Origin: JBFHIJ01 sp041596515
GTDB lineage: Bacteria; Bacteroidota; Ignavibacteria; Kapaibacteriales; UBA2268
Assembly: GCA_041596515.1 (NCBI GenBank)
Contig: JBFHIJ010000003.1
Coordinates: forward strand, 1 to 64,000
Length of the DNA stretch: 64,000 nt
Direction of reading: 5' to 3'
Part shown: positions 1 to 8,364 of the stretch, piece by piece
Position numbering within the stretch: position 1 is the first letter of the stretch
Layout: the number at the start of each line of letters is the position of its first letter
Notes under the pieces: generated by a model
The model's database searches: none
Told to the model about the DNA's origin: nothing
The model's input: only the letters and a program-made list of their open reading frames with translations
Program-made: the position numbers and the translations under genes

Positions 1-549
1 ATTTACTGTGAAAGTAGGAGCTACGTCTGTATAAACTGTCATTGCATCTACGATTGCTCTGTCAATGATATCATTATCAACTACGTCACCCATTAATTGG
101 TCAACATCTAAGTCGCCAGTTAAGTTTGTAGCACTAGTTGCAGTTGTAGCATTACCAGTTAAATCGCCAATGAAGTTTGGAGCAGTAACATTTACTGTGA
201 AAGTAGGAGCTACGTCTGTATAAACTGTCATTGCATCTACGATTGCTCTGTCAATGATATCATTATCAACTACGTCACCCATTAATTGGTCAACATCTAA
301 GTCGCCAGATAATGTAGTAGCTGAAGCAGCATTACCAGTCAAGTCACCAATGAAGTTTGGAGCAGTAACGTCTACTGTGAAAGTAGGAGCTACATCTGTA
401 TAAACTGTCATTGCATCTACGATTGCTCTGTCAATAATATCATTATCAACTACGTCGCCCATTAATTGGTCAACATCTAAGTCGCCAGTAAGAGCGATAG
501 CTGCATCAGCAGTACCAGTCAAATCACCTACGAAATGAGGAGCTGTTAC
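1..549 (-). repeat. In-frame tandem repeats of 189/180/180 bp within the secreted protein gene
   Basis: Units begin at 1, 190 and 370, and a diverged fourth begins at 550. Period lengths are 189, 180 and 180 bp (63, 60 and 60 codons). Units 1-3 are near-identical over most of their length and differ mainly in a short variable patch that also accounts for the 9 bp length change. The array may continue beyond the left edge. Such similarity suggests recent duplication or ongoing homogenisation. Confidence 0.9.
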
Positions 550-2418
550 ATCATTTACAAATGTAGGAGCAACTGCATCATAAAGAGCAACGTTAGCTGT
601 CAAACGAGCATCAACTAAAGTACCAGTAGTAATGTTGTCTGCATTGATGTCAGTAATCATAGCACCGTTACCTGCAAAAGAAGCAGCATTAACAGCACCA
701 GTTACATTAGCATCGCCACCAACAGTCAAGTCGTTTGCAATGTTAAATGCACCTGTATTAATAGTACCAGTTACGTTTACATCACCAGCAAAATCAACGT
801 CTTTATTAAATGTCAAATTAGTACCAGCAGCTGGAGCAGTAAGAGTAATAGCTTCTGCACCTTCGCCAATCATAATTTGATCAAGAATTTCTAAGTTATG
901 ACCATGAGCTGTTGAATTCCAATAAATATCGCCCATTGTTACTAAAGCGATTTTACCATTAACTGCTGAAGTATTTTCGATAACAACAGCACCAGTTGGT
1001 GTTGGATTGTTAACAGCATCATACCAACCATTAGTATTTTCATTATTAGCAGCAAAGTGACCTGCAACAGCAAGACCATTATCAGAAGTAGTAGATACTT
1101 CCAAACCTTTGTGCATTACATTAGCAGTAGCACCAACAACAGTATTATCTACTTTCATACCAGTAGTCATGTAACCGTTGTCTGCATTTGTATTAGTTAA
1201 AAACTTAGAACCATAAGAATTTACTTCTAAAGTAGTAAGGTTAGTAGTAACTAATAAAGCACCGTCTCTGCTTTCGCCATCAGTAGTACGATCGATATGT
1301 GCAGTTGCAACATTATCACCACCACCCATAACTCTTAAAGCTTCGCCGTTAGTTTCAGTTTGAGGTACTGTTACATATATGCCACCACCTTGGATATCAG
1401 TTTTTGTGATATCGATAGCAGTTTGACCATTTGTAGGACCATTATGTACGATTGGAAGAGTAAAGTTAGCATCTTTCCACTGAGGAATGCCAAATTCTTC
1501 GTTCCAAGTCAACATTTGACCGCCAGTAGGTACTACACTGTGAGAATAAGCCCAAGCTTGAGCGTCATTATCCCACCATACCATTTGACCATCAGTAGAT
1601 CCATGACCTAATTTATTTAATGGAGATGGAACTGGACCCCATTGTACTTCACCCATGTCATTCATGTAAAGTACATAGTCTTCCATAGCACCATCAGTGT
1701 CTAGATGTTCTGGGCTTACTACACCAAGACCAATTTTATCAGAAGTGATAGCTCTAGGAGCAATAATTGGATCTGGGTAAGTACCAGTTAAATCACCAGA
1801 AGCAGGACCAGATGGAGTAGTAGATACGTTAGGAGCTAACATATTTTGAGTAATACCACCATCAGGGATGTTATTTAAAACAGCTTCAGGTTTGATAGTT
1901 GGGTTAGGGAAAGTACCATCAAGGTCTCCACCAGCAGCACCCATTGGAATAGCCATTACGTTAGGATCCAACATAGCTTGAGTAACGCCACCGTCTACTA
2001 CGCCAAGGGCAACAGTAGCAGTGTCAGCTGTAGAAGCTGCTTTAGCCATACCAGCATAAGGAACCAAAGACATTGCAGTTCTAGCATACGGTGCACCACC
2101 GCCTACAGTTACTTGCAAGAAGTATTGGCTATTAAATGGTAAGTTAATTGGAGTAGTTTGACCCAAATTAACATTGAAGTAACCTTCAGTTACATTTACA
2201 TTTTGTGTTTCTGTCCAAATCGCAGTTCCACCAGTTTCGCTTTCGAATATTTCGAAAGTCATTGAAACGTTTTGGTCTAAACCAATTTTTTGAGCGTCTA
2301 CTATTGTACCTTGATAGTTAATTTGGTCTGGCAAATCTGCCGGTGCAGCTTGCACTCTACCAAATGGTGCTAAAACGAAGGCAACAATAAGTAAACCGAG
2401 AAGAAGAAGTCTCTTCAT
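1..2418 (-). CDS. Large secreted repeat protein, partial (C-terminus beyond window edge)
   Basis: An open frame of 806 codons runs without a stop from an ATG at 2418 to the window edge. An AGGAG Shine-Dalgarno lies at 2428-2432. The first ~25 residues are a signal peptide (MKRLLLLGLL, then a hydrophobic run). A domain of the kind QINYQG...FEIFESETGG...YFNVNLG follows; it is frequent at the N-terminus of large exported proteins of Bacteroidota/Chlorobi relatives and resembles phage tail-fibre modules. The middle is rich in G, T, A, N and D. The distal end consists of ~60-residue repeats with the core GDLTG...GDLDVDQLMGDVVDNDI, at least three of them nearly identical in DNA. It sits 70 bp downstream of another exported protein gene and is probably co-transcribed with it. 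The function is unknown; a surface adhesin or fibre is an inference. Any sorting signal would lie outside the window. Confidence 0.85.
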   Translation of the reverse strand, partial: MKRLLLLGLLIVAFVLAPFGRVQAAPADLPDQINYQGTIVDAQKIGLDQNVSMTFEIFESETGGTAIWTETQNVNVTEGYFNVNLGQTTPINLPFNSQYFLQVTVGGGAPYARTAMSLVPYAGMAKAASTADTATVALGVVDGGVTQAMLDPNVMAIPMGAAGGDLDGTFPNPTIKPEAVLNNIPDGGITQNMLAPNVSTTPSGPASGDLTGTYPDPIIAPRAITSDKIGLGVVSPEHLDTDGAMEDYVLYMNDMGEVQWGPVPSPLNKLGHGSTDGQMVWWDNDAQAWAYSHSVVPTGGQMLTWNEEFGIPQWKDANFTLPIVHNGPTNGQTAIDITKTDIQGGGIYVTVPQTETNGEALRVMGGGDNVATAHIDRTTDGESRDGALLVTTNLTTLEVNSYGSKFLTNTNADNGYMTTGMKVDNTVVGATANVMHKGLEVSTTSDNGLAVAGHFAANNENTNGWYDAVNNPTPTGAVVIENTSAVNGKIALVTMGDIYWNSTAHGHNLEILDQIMIGEGAEAITLTAPAAGTNLTFNKDVDFAGDVNVTGTINTGAFNIANDLTVGGDANVTGAVNAASFAGNGAMITDINADNITTGTLVDARLTANVALYDAVAPTFVNDVTAPHFVGDLTGTADAAIALTGDLDVDQLMGDVVDNDIIDRAIVDAMTVYTDVAPTFTVDVTAPNFIGDLTGNAASATTLSGDLDVDQLMGDVVDNDIIDRAIVDAMTVYTDVAPTFTVNVTAPNFIGDLTGNATTATSATNLTGDLDVDQLMGDVVDNDIIDRAIVDAMTVYTDVAPTFTVN

Positions 2419-2488
2419 TACTTTGCACTCCTAAACGATGTTATACAAAAAAATCTCATTTTTATTTTCTTTATTCTTATTCAAATGA

Positions 2489-3070
2489 TTATTTAGCAAC
2501 AACCATTACTGTACGCACTGATTTAGCTTCAAAGTTAGAAGCGCCAACCGGTCTAACAACTACTTCACATAAATATGAACCGCTAGCTACATCAGCTCCA
2601 CTGTTATCAGTAACATCCCAAGCTTGAGTAACTACACCTGATGCTTGACCAACATTAAATGTTCTAATAGTTTTACCACTCATGTCATAGATGTTAATTG
2701 TAACATCGCCGTAACCTGGCATTTCGTATTCGATAGTTGTAGAAGAAGAAACTGGATTAGGATAGTTTTTCAAACCATCATTTGAAATCACTAAATTATC
2801 TTTAACTGAAGTTGGATCCTCTCCTGGAGACCAAAAACCTTGGTATAAGGTCCAGAGTTTCCCTTCTACCTGAACATCTGTGCCGCGTTTGCCGATTGCA
2901 GTCTGTCCCATAACGCCGGAAAGTGTTTCCGAATTGTTATTAGTAACAGCCACCATGCCACCGGAACCAATCACAGATTTCTGTAGAGTATATTCTTGCG
3001 CAGAAGCAGAATCCGCTATAAACGGAAGCGCTATCCCACAGACCAAGATATACTTCATAATTTTTTTCAT
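2489..3070 (-). CDS. Small secreted protein with T9SS type A sorting domain
   Basis: 193 residues. Residues 1-24 form a signal peptide ending near ADSASAQ. The N-terminal half (YTLQKSVIGSGGM..., TAIGKRGTDVQVEGKLWTLYQGFW) resembles a short conserved region seen in many small Bacteroidota-type exported proteins. From about residue 100 (LKNYPNPVSSSTTIEYEMP) to the end is a type IX secretion C-terminal sorting domain with the usual YPNP start and NIYDMSGK strand. The start is supported by an AGGAG-like site in the leader (TATAGGAGTG). It is the first gene of a probable two-gene unit with the repeat protein at 1-2418. Function beyond export is not recognisable; a partner or co-exported factor for the larger protein is an inference from position. 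Confidence 0.85.
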   Translation of the reverse strand: MKKIMKYILVCGIALPFIADSASAQEYTLQKSVIGSGGMVAVTNNNSETLSGVMGQTAIGKRGTDVQVEGKLWTLYQGFWSPGEDPTSVKDNLVISNDGLKNYPNPVSSSTTIEYEMPGYGDVTINIYDMSGKTIRTFNVGQASGVVTQAWDVTDNSGADVASGSYLCEVVVRPVGASNFEAKSVRTVMVVAK

Positions 3071-3649
3071 GTGAACACTCCTATATACTGACTATGTATA
3101 TTATTGTAAATTACTTTCTCTTATCAACTTATTTATTAAACTTAAGGCTATTCAAAGCCTTCACCCTTGGCTTGTATATAGTACAATAATTATGCCAAAG
3201 TAAGACGCACGTATAATAATACTATCCGAATCTAAAAAGACAATCCGAATTGATAACGAAATTACGATATTTCGCCTTAAATAACAAAAAAGAATTTATT
3301 TCTAGCATAAGATTTATGATAATAATTTCCTTAATCTTTACTCTAATGCTTATAACTTTATATATTTAAACTATTTACAGTTGTTTATAATGGAGTTTAG
3401 GCAATATAAAAACTCCAACTAAACCTAAAATCAGATTTAGCTATAATATTCGCTTTCTTTTCGATTTCGATAATTATTGAGCGCTTGCATGCCAAATAAG
3501 TACTTTGGGACATGTAATTGCCTTATGTGGTTTATAAATATTTACTTCATGCTGCAAATTTAATTTAACTGAATCACAAATGAATTCCAAAAACTTTTTT
3601 ATTTTTGTTGTACTTTTGTACTATATTTTTTATTTATCGAGCTATAAAC
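3071..3649. other. Divergent intergenic region, no gene seen
   Basis: 579 bp of AT-rich sequence between divergently transcribed genes, so it should hold promoters for both. A TACTTTTG at 3611-3618 fits the Bacteroidota -7 consensus TANNTTTG for the rightward gene, but no good TTG lies 19-21 bp upstream. A 6 bp hairpin (AAGGCT/AGCCTT, 3142-3159) lies in the leftward gene's upstream region. Nothing else was recognised. Confidence 0.4.
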
Positions 3650-5047
3650 ATGAAACTTCACAATCTCATAGCACACTGCGTCCAGATTGATTCTAGTATA
3701 AATACTTCTGCTAAACCCGCAGATAGCACTATATCAGAGTATTTAAAGCAAAATAAGTCTATCGGTAGCAAAGAACGTAAGTTTGTTTCAGAACTTATAT
3801 TTTTTGGATTAAGGCATCAAATACTAATCAATCATTTAACTCAATGTATTAATTATAATCTTGATTCCCAAACAAAATTTTTCTTGATTGCAATTTTATT
3901 GCACCCGTCAGTGGAATCTGGCTCTGAGTCAGTTAGTTTTGATGATTTGTACAAAGTAATTGACAAAACTGTTGAGCCGAATATTCTATTAGCTATTCAA
4001 AAGTATTTCACTCCAGAGTCTTTGACGATAGACATTTTAAATAATTGGAAATCTAATATTTTAAATGTACTTAGCTCAATCGATTCTAAAATTCAAGAGA
4101 AAGATAAAGAAGCTTTGTGTTTGAAATATTCTTTTACTTTGCCTGTATTTGAAATGTTAGAATCGATATATTCTTACGATGTTATCGCAGATATGTTCCG
4201 AGCTTTATCGATACCTGCTACAATTAATATTAGAGTGAACACATTTAATACCAATATTAAAAAACTGACTGAAAGTTTATCTAATTCTATTGATATTAGA
4301 TATTTAGAGCCAAGCAGCATGATTCCGGATTCTATAAACGTCTTGCGACGTGCTAACTTGCTACAAACTAAAGAGTTTATACATGGAAGGTTTGAATTTC
4401 AGGATGAAGGAAGTCAGATTATTTCTTTTGTGTTGGATCCGAAACCTGGAGAAAAGGTATTAGATGCTTGTGCCGGTGCAGGCGGAAAGACTTTACACAT
4501 TGGTAACCTGATGAACAACGATGGTTTTATTATGGCTACTGATACCGGCAGTAAACGCTTAAACGAAATTTTGCCACGTGCTAAAAAGTCAGGTATAACT
4601 ATAATAAAAACAGAGCTATTACACCTTGGCCAATCTAAAGTTGCTGAATATAGTAAGTATCTATATGACAAAGTACTTATAGATTCTCCTTGCACAGGCT
4701 TAGGCACTGTAAGAAGAGCTCCATTCCTTAAATATTCTATTTCGAAAGACAAGTTAGAAGAGCTAAACAGACGACAAATAGGCATATTGCAGCATTACTC
4801 TCAGTATGTCGCTGTGGGTGGGATTTTAGTTTATGCTACTTGCTCTATCTTACCTCAGGAAAATAGTGACATCGCTTCGCAGTTCCTTGAGAACAATCCT
4901 GACTTCGAACCTTGCAGCTTAAACGAGTCTATCAAAACTCACAACTTAAATCTTACTCTAACTGAGGAAGTATCAGAGCTTTATCTGCAACCACACATAC
5001 ATGGTACAGACGGTTTCTATGTTGCTAAATTCAGGAGGAAGTCTTGA
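3650..5047 (+). CDS. rsmB: RsmB/NOP-type rRNA m5C methyltransferase
   Basis: 465 residues from the ATG at 3650; an upstream in-frame TTG at 3605 would add 15 residues without a family counterpart. RsmB transfers methyl groups from SAM to C5 of a cytosine in 16S rRNA. The N-terminal ~170 residues look like the NusB-like RNA-binding fold (IGSKERKFVSELIFFGLRH). The catalytic domain follows, with the SAM-binding run VLDACAGAGGKT, the cysteine motif DSPCTGLGTVRR and the catalytic TCS motif (VYATCSILPQEN). Both NOP-family cysteines are present. The stop overlaps the next gene's TTG start, so translation is probably coupled. RsmF-like specificity cannot be excluded from motifs alone, but the NusB-like N-terminus favours RsmB. 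Confidence 0.85.
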   Translation: MKLHNLIAHCVQIDSSINTSAKPADSTISEYLKQNKSIGSKERKFVSELIFFGLRHQILINHLTQCINYNLDSQTKFFLIAILLHPSVESGSESVSFDDLYKVIDKTVEPNILLAIQKYFTPESLTIDILNNWKSNILNVLSSIDSKIQEKDKEALCLKYSFTLPVFEMLESIYSYDVIADMFRALSIPATINIRVNTFNTNIKKLTESLSNSIDIRYLEPSSMIPDSINVLRRANLLQTKEFIHGRFEFQDEGSQIISFVLDPKPGEKVLDACAGAGGKTLHIGNLMNNDGFIMATDTGSKRLNEILPRAKKSGITIIKTELLHLGQSKVAEYSKYLYDKVLIDSPCTGLGTVRRAPFLKYSISKDKLEELNRRQIGILQHYSQYVAVGGILVYATCSILPQENSDIASQFLENNPDFEPCSLNESIKTHNLNLTLTEEVSELYLQPHIHGTDGFYVAKFRRKS

Positions 5048-5643
5048 AGATAGATAATCTGATAATTGATTTCGGAGGGGTGCTATACGATATAGCCCCC
5101 AATGAAACTTTAGCACTATTCAGTAATTATGGTTCTAAGCAGCTTAATTATAGTGACTTAGCAGATATGCAGATATTTAAAGATTATGAGACAGGAAGTA
5201 TCTCAAGCTTAGAATTTATTGGCTCTATTAGAAAAATTTTCGCAATAGATAATATTATATCAAATGAGATCATCACAGCTGCATGGAATAAAACTCTCGT
5301 TGGCATTTTCGATAACTCTATAGAAACACTCAAAACTTTGAAAAAACGCTATAATCTTGCCCTGTTGAGCAATACGAACGAGCTTCACTACTTGCATTTT
5401 ATGCCACATTGTCAAGAACTTTTCTCAATATTTGACAGGTGCTTCTTTTCACACCAGATAGATATGAGAAAGCCTAATACCGATATTTACAAACATGTAA
5501 TAAGTAACATGGGGTATAAGTCTTGCAATACTACCTTTATAGATGATTCTGAGGCTAATATAATAGGTGCACAGGAAGCAGGATTGCACACTTTTCACAT
5601 TACTCCTGACACATGTCTGTCAGATTATTTACACACTGTTTAA
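5044..5643 (+). CDS. HAD-superfamily hydrolase (HAD-IA type)
   Basis: 199 residues. It starts at a TTG (5044-5046) with an excellent AGGAGG Shine-Dalgarno at 5033-5038; the start codon overlaps the stop of the upstream methyltransferase gene. HAD motifs are visible: motif I IIDFGGVLYD near residue 8, motif II LLSNTN, motif III Lys in MRKPNTDIY, and motif IV FIDDSEANI. This matches the phosphoglycolate/epoxide-hydrolase-like group (compare YihX). Members dephosphorylate small phosphorylated metabolites. Motif I lacks the second Asp of classical phosphatases (DFGGV rather than DxDxT), as is common in the YihX-like branch. The substrate cannot be read from sequence. Confidence 0.85.
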   Translation: MKIDNLIIDFGGVLYDIAPNETLALFSNYGSKQLNYSDLADMQIFKDYETGSISSLEFIGSIRKIFAIDNIISNEIITAAWNKTLVGIFDNSIETLKTLKKRYNLALLSNTNELHYLHFMPHCQELFSIFDRCFFSHQIDMRKPNTDIYKHVISNMGYKSCNTTFIDDSEANIIGAQEAGLHTFHITPDTCLSDYLHTV

Positions 5644-5786
5644 CTATATACACAGTTTTTGACTCATTATAGAATATCTCTATAAAGCTCTTTGCTCTAA
5701 CTAAATAAATTGAATAGTTTTATTTCTAACAATAAATCCTTATCTTTATAATACTTTTATAAATATGTTTGAAAGCACCAGAGGAT

Positions 5787-7472
5787 ATGAATTCTTTTTG
5801 GGAATCTTCTTTTATTGTAGTTGATGTTGAAACTACCGGTTCAGATCCGGAAAAAAACAAAATAACTGATATAGCTTGCATTTTGGTGCAGGGCGGAGAA
5901 ATAGTAGACGTTTACGCATCTTTAGTAAATCCACATCAGTTTATACCGCATTTTATTTCTAATATGACCGGTATCACTAACGAAATGGCTTTTAATGCGC
6001 CTGAAGCCTCTGAAATATTCAAGGAAGTCAGTAAATTTTTTAATGTGCCTAACCCTATTTTTGTGGCACATAATGTAAATTTTGACTGGTCTTTTGTGCA
6101 GCGTTCCTTTGTTCGCGAAGGTTTGACACCTTTGGAAATGCCAAAGCTATGCACACTTAAATTATCCAGAAGGCTGTTGCCTAAAGATGATAAAAAAAAT
6201 GTTGGTGCATTGGCTGAGTTCTACGGTATCAACATTAAAAATAGGCATAGAGCGCTTGGGGATGCAGAAGCGACTGCTCTTATACTATTAGAGCTTCTTG
6301 AAAAGGTGCAAGAGGAACATGAAATCACATCTATAGATGATTTGTTACATTTCCAAAATAGACCTGTAAAGGCATACACTCTCAAACAGGATTCTGTAGA
6401 AAAACATCGTAATATCATAGAATCAATACCTGACGAACCGGGCGTATACTATTTCTATGATAAAAATGGGAATAATATATATATCGGTAAAGCGAAGTCT
6501 TTAAAAAGCCGAGTACAGTCTTACTTTAGAAATGGCAATCTTACTTCCAGAAAAGTAGCCGATATGGTGAGGAAAATAGAAACCATTAAATGGGAATGCT
6601 CCGGCAATGAACTATCTGCTTTAGTCTTGGAGTCGCGTGAGATAAAACGCGTGCAACCAAAATATAACGTTTTAGAAAAACGATATTTAAAATATCCTTT
6701 TATAAAAATTACTGCTGATATTAATTATCCAAGAGTCCATATTTGCAATGAAGTTGAAAATGATGGTGCATCTTACTATGGGCCTTTCAAAAATTATTCT
6801 TTTGTAAATACTATTATTTCTATAATAGATAAAAAGTTTGGACTTAGGAAGTGTGAGATAAATTTAGAGAACTCTAACGTAAAGCCTTGTTTTTATGCAG
6901 ATATCGACAGATGCATCGCGCCTTGTACTGATGCCTGCACGCCTCAGGATTATGCGGTAGAGGTAGATAAAGTAAAGACATATTTATCTAACTTCAAAAA
7001 CGGAGTGCTGACCGATCTTGAAAAAGAAATGATTAGACTTTCCGAAGACTTAGATTTTGAAAATGCTGCTAAAATTCGTGATCAAATTCACGAGATAGAA
7101 AAAGTAATGGCAAACAAACCAGAAAGTAATGCCGCAACGGGTACAAACAATATGGTTTTTATAATGCCGGCAGACTATAGAGAGAAAACGATAGATATAT
7201 TTTTAATCGTAGAAGGCAAGCTTGCTAAACAAACTACATTAGGCAGAAAAGCTCCTTTAGATGATTTATTTGAAGATATACATCATTTCTATTTCAACGG
7301 AAACCAGACAGATAAAACCATAACAATGTACGACATTGACGAAATTAGGATAGTAAATTCATGGATTTTCAAAAATATTGATTTTGGCATATCCTGTTTT
7401 GTTGAAAGTACAAATGAAGATGACTTCATTCAAGAAGTAGAGAGTTCTATTCGCCAAATATCCTTTAACTAA
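5787..7472 (+). CDS. DEDDh 3'-5' exonuclease fused to GIY-YIG nuclease with UVR motif
   Basis: 561 residues from the ATG at 5787, chosen for the AGAGG at 5780-5784; an in-frame TTG lies at 5769. Residues ~10-185 are a DnaQ/PolC-epsilon-type DEDDh exonuclease: VVDVETTGSD (Exo I), HNVNFDW (Exo II), HRALGDAEAT (Exo III). Residues ~215-295 are a UvrC-type GIY-YIG nuclease domain (PGVYYFYD...NIYIGKAKSLKSRV). A cysteine cluster like that of UvrC N-termini follows (KCE...CFYADIDRCIAPC), then a UVR motif near residues 410-440. The C-terminal endonuclease and HhH domains of UvrC are absent. This resembles the exonuclease-Cho fusions known in several phyla. A role in DNA repair is inferred from the parts. 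Confidence 0.88.
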   Translation: MNSFWESSFIVVDVETTGSDPEKNKITDIACILVQGGEIVDVYASLVNPHQFIPHFISNMTGITNEMAFNAPEASEIFKEVSKFFNVPNPIFVAHNVNFDWSFVQRSFVREGLTPLEMPKLCTLKLSRRLLPKDDKKNVGALAEFYGINIKNRHRALGDAEATALILLELLEKVQEEHEITSIDDLLHFQNRPVKAYTLKQDSVEKHRNIIESIPDEPGVYYFYDKNGNNIYIGKAKSLKSRVQSYFRNGNLTSRKVADMVRKIETIKWECSGNELSALVLESREIKRVQPKYNVLEKRYLKYPFIKITADINYPRVHICNEVENDGASYYGPFKNYSFVNTIISIIDKKFGLRKCEINLENSNVKPCFYADIDRCIAPCTDACTPQDYAVEVDKVKTYLSNFKNGVLTDLEKEMIRLSEDLDFENAAKIRDQIHEIEKVMANKPESNAATGTNNMVFIMPADYREKTIDIFLIVEGKLAKQTTLGRKAPLDDLFEDIHHFYFNGNQTDKTITMYDIDEIRIVNSWIFKNIDFGISCFVESTNEDDFIQEVESSIRQISFN

Positions 7473-7569
7473 GTATTTTTTTGCAAGATTATATTATTTA
7501 TATTCTTTGCTTGTTACAAACATTATTTTTTTTGTATATTTATATGTTTGTATATTTTATTGAAATCCT

Positions 7570-8208
7570 ATGCCACAAATCCTAAAAGATGATATTAAAC
7601 AACAAATCAGTAATGCAGCATTTAAGCAGTTTGCTGCTTTTGGGTTTAGAAATACCTCAATGGCGAATATTGCTAAAGATGCCAACGTTTCTGTTGGAAA
7701 TATTTATAGATATTATCTCAATAAAGATGATATATTTTACTCTCTGATTACCCCTCAGTTTGTCAATAAATTCAAACAAACTATGCAGATTAGGGTCAAT
7801 AAAACCGGAACTAAATTTTTCAATGTTTTAAAGAGAAAAGCACCGGCAAATATTATTGATCGTGAAGTAATTGATTTTTACTTCAATTATCGTCTACATA
7901 TTGTTATCCTATTAGACAATAGTAAAGATACTGTCTATGAAAATATACGCAGAGAGCTCAAAGACATGGCTTATGAGTATATTCAGCAGTATTTTAAACA
8001 ACACATCTCCCCTGAGTATGTATTAGATAGCGAAAAGAGATTTTTGCTTGATATTATTTACGAAAATCTTGTTTATGGAATCCTAAAAATTTTAAAAGAA
8101 TACACTGAAAAAGAAGATATAGAACGAGCATACAAATCTCTTTTGGGTTACCATTTATATGGTTTGCTGGGGATTTGGGAAACTCCTGATTATATTTCAA
8201 AAGCATAA
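7570..8208 (+). CDS. TetR/AcrR-family transcriptional regulator
   Basis: 212 residues. The N-terminal TetR DNA-binding domain is clear: ISNAAFKQFAAFGFRNTSM, then the helix-turn-helix IAKDANVSVGNIYRYYLNKDDIF (residues ~25-50). The C-terminal ligand-binding half is AT-rich in codons and unrecognisable by family. A TATGTTTG at 7543-7550 fits the Bacteroidota -7 element, 20 bp before the ATG. The gene lies directly upstream of, and codirectional with, a TonB-dependent receptor. Control of that receptor, or autoregulation, is a reasonable guess, but no operator was identified. Confidence 0.85.
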   Translation: MPQILKDDIKQQISNAAFKQFAAFGFRNTSMANIAKDANVSVGNIYRYYLNKDDIFYSLITPQFVNKFKQTMQIRVNKTGTKFFNVLKRKAPANIIDREVIDFYFNYRLHIVILLDNSKDTVYENIRRELKDMAYEYIQQYFKQHISPEYVLDSEKRFLLDIIYENLVYGILKILKEYTEKEDIERAYKSLLGYHLYGLLGIWETPDYISKA

Positions 8209-8364
8209 TTTCTATAAAGAAATCTTTTTTTTATTTTTTGTGCATCCATATTTTCTAATAAGACTCTTACTGTATAAGAAACAGAATAATTGAAACTTTG
8301 TTCGGCTATTTTCGTTTCTGTCAAAGTATTTTAAACATACAGTCTTTTTGGAGAATTTTTTTCA

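Noticed and set aside
632..880. Plus-strand open frames at 632-880 and 1360-1611
   Set aside because: Both lie antisense to the long uninterrupted secreted-protein frame on the minus strand, which has a signal peptide and ribosome binding site.
3142..3159. Hairpin AAGGCT/AGCCTT as a terminator
   Set aside because: It lies between divergent genes with no gene ending nearby and has no T-run; it may be a leader structure or chance.
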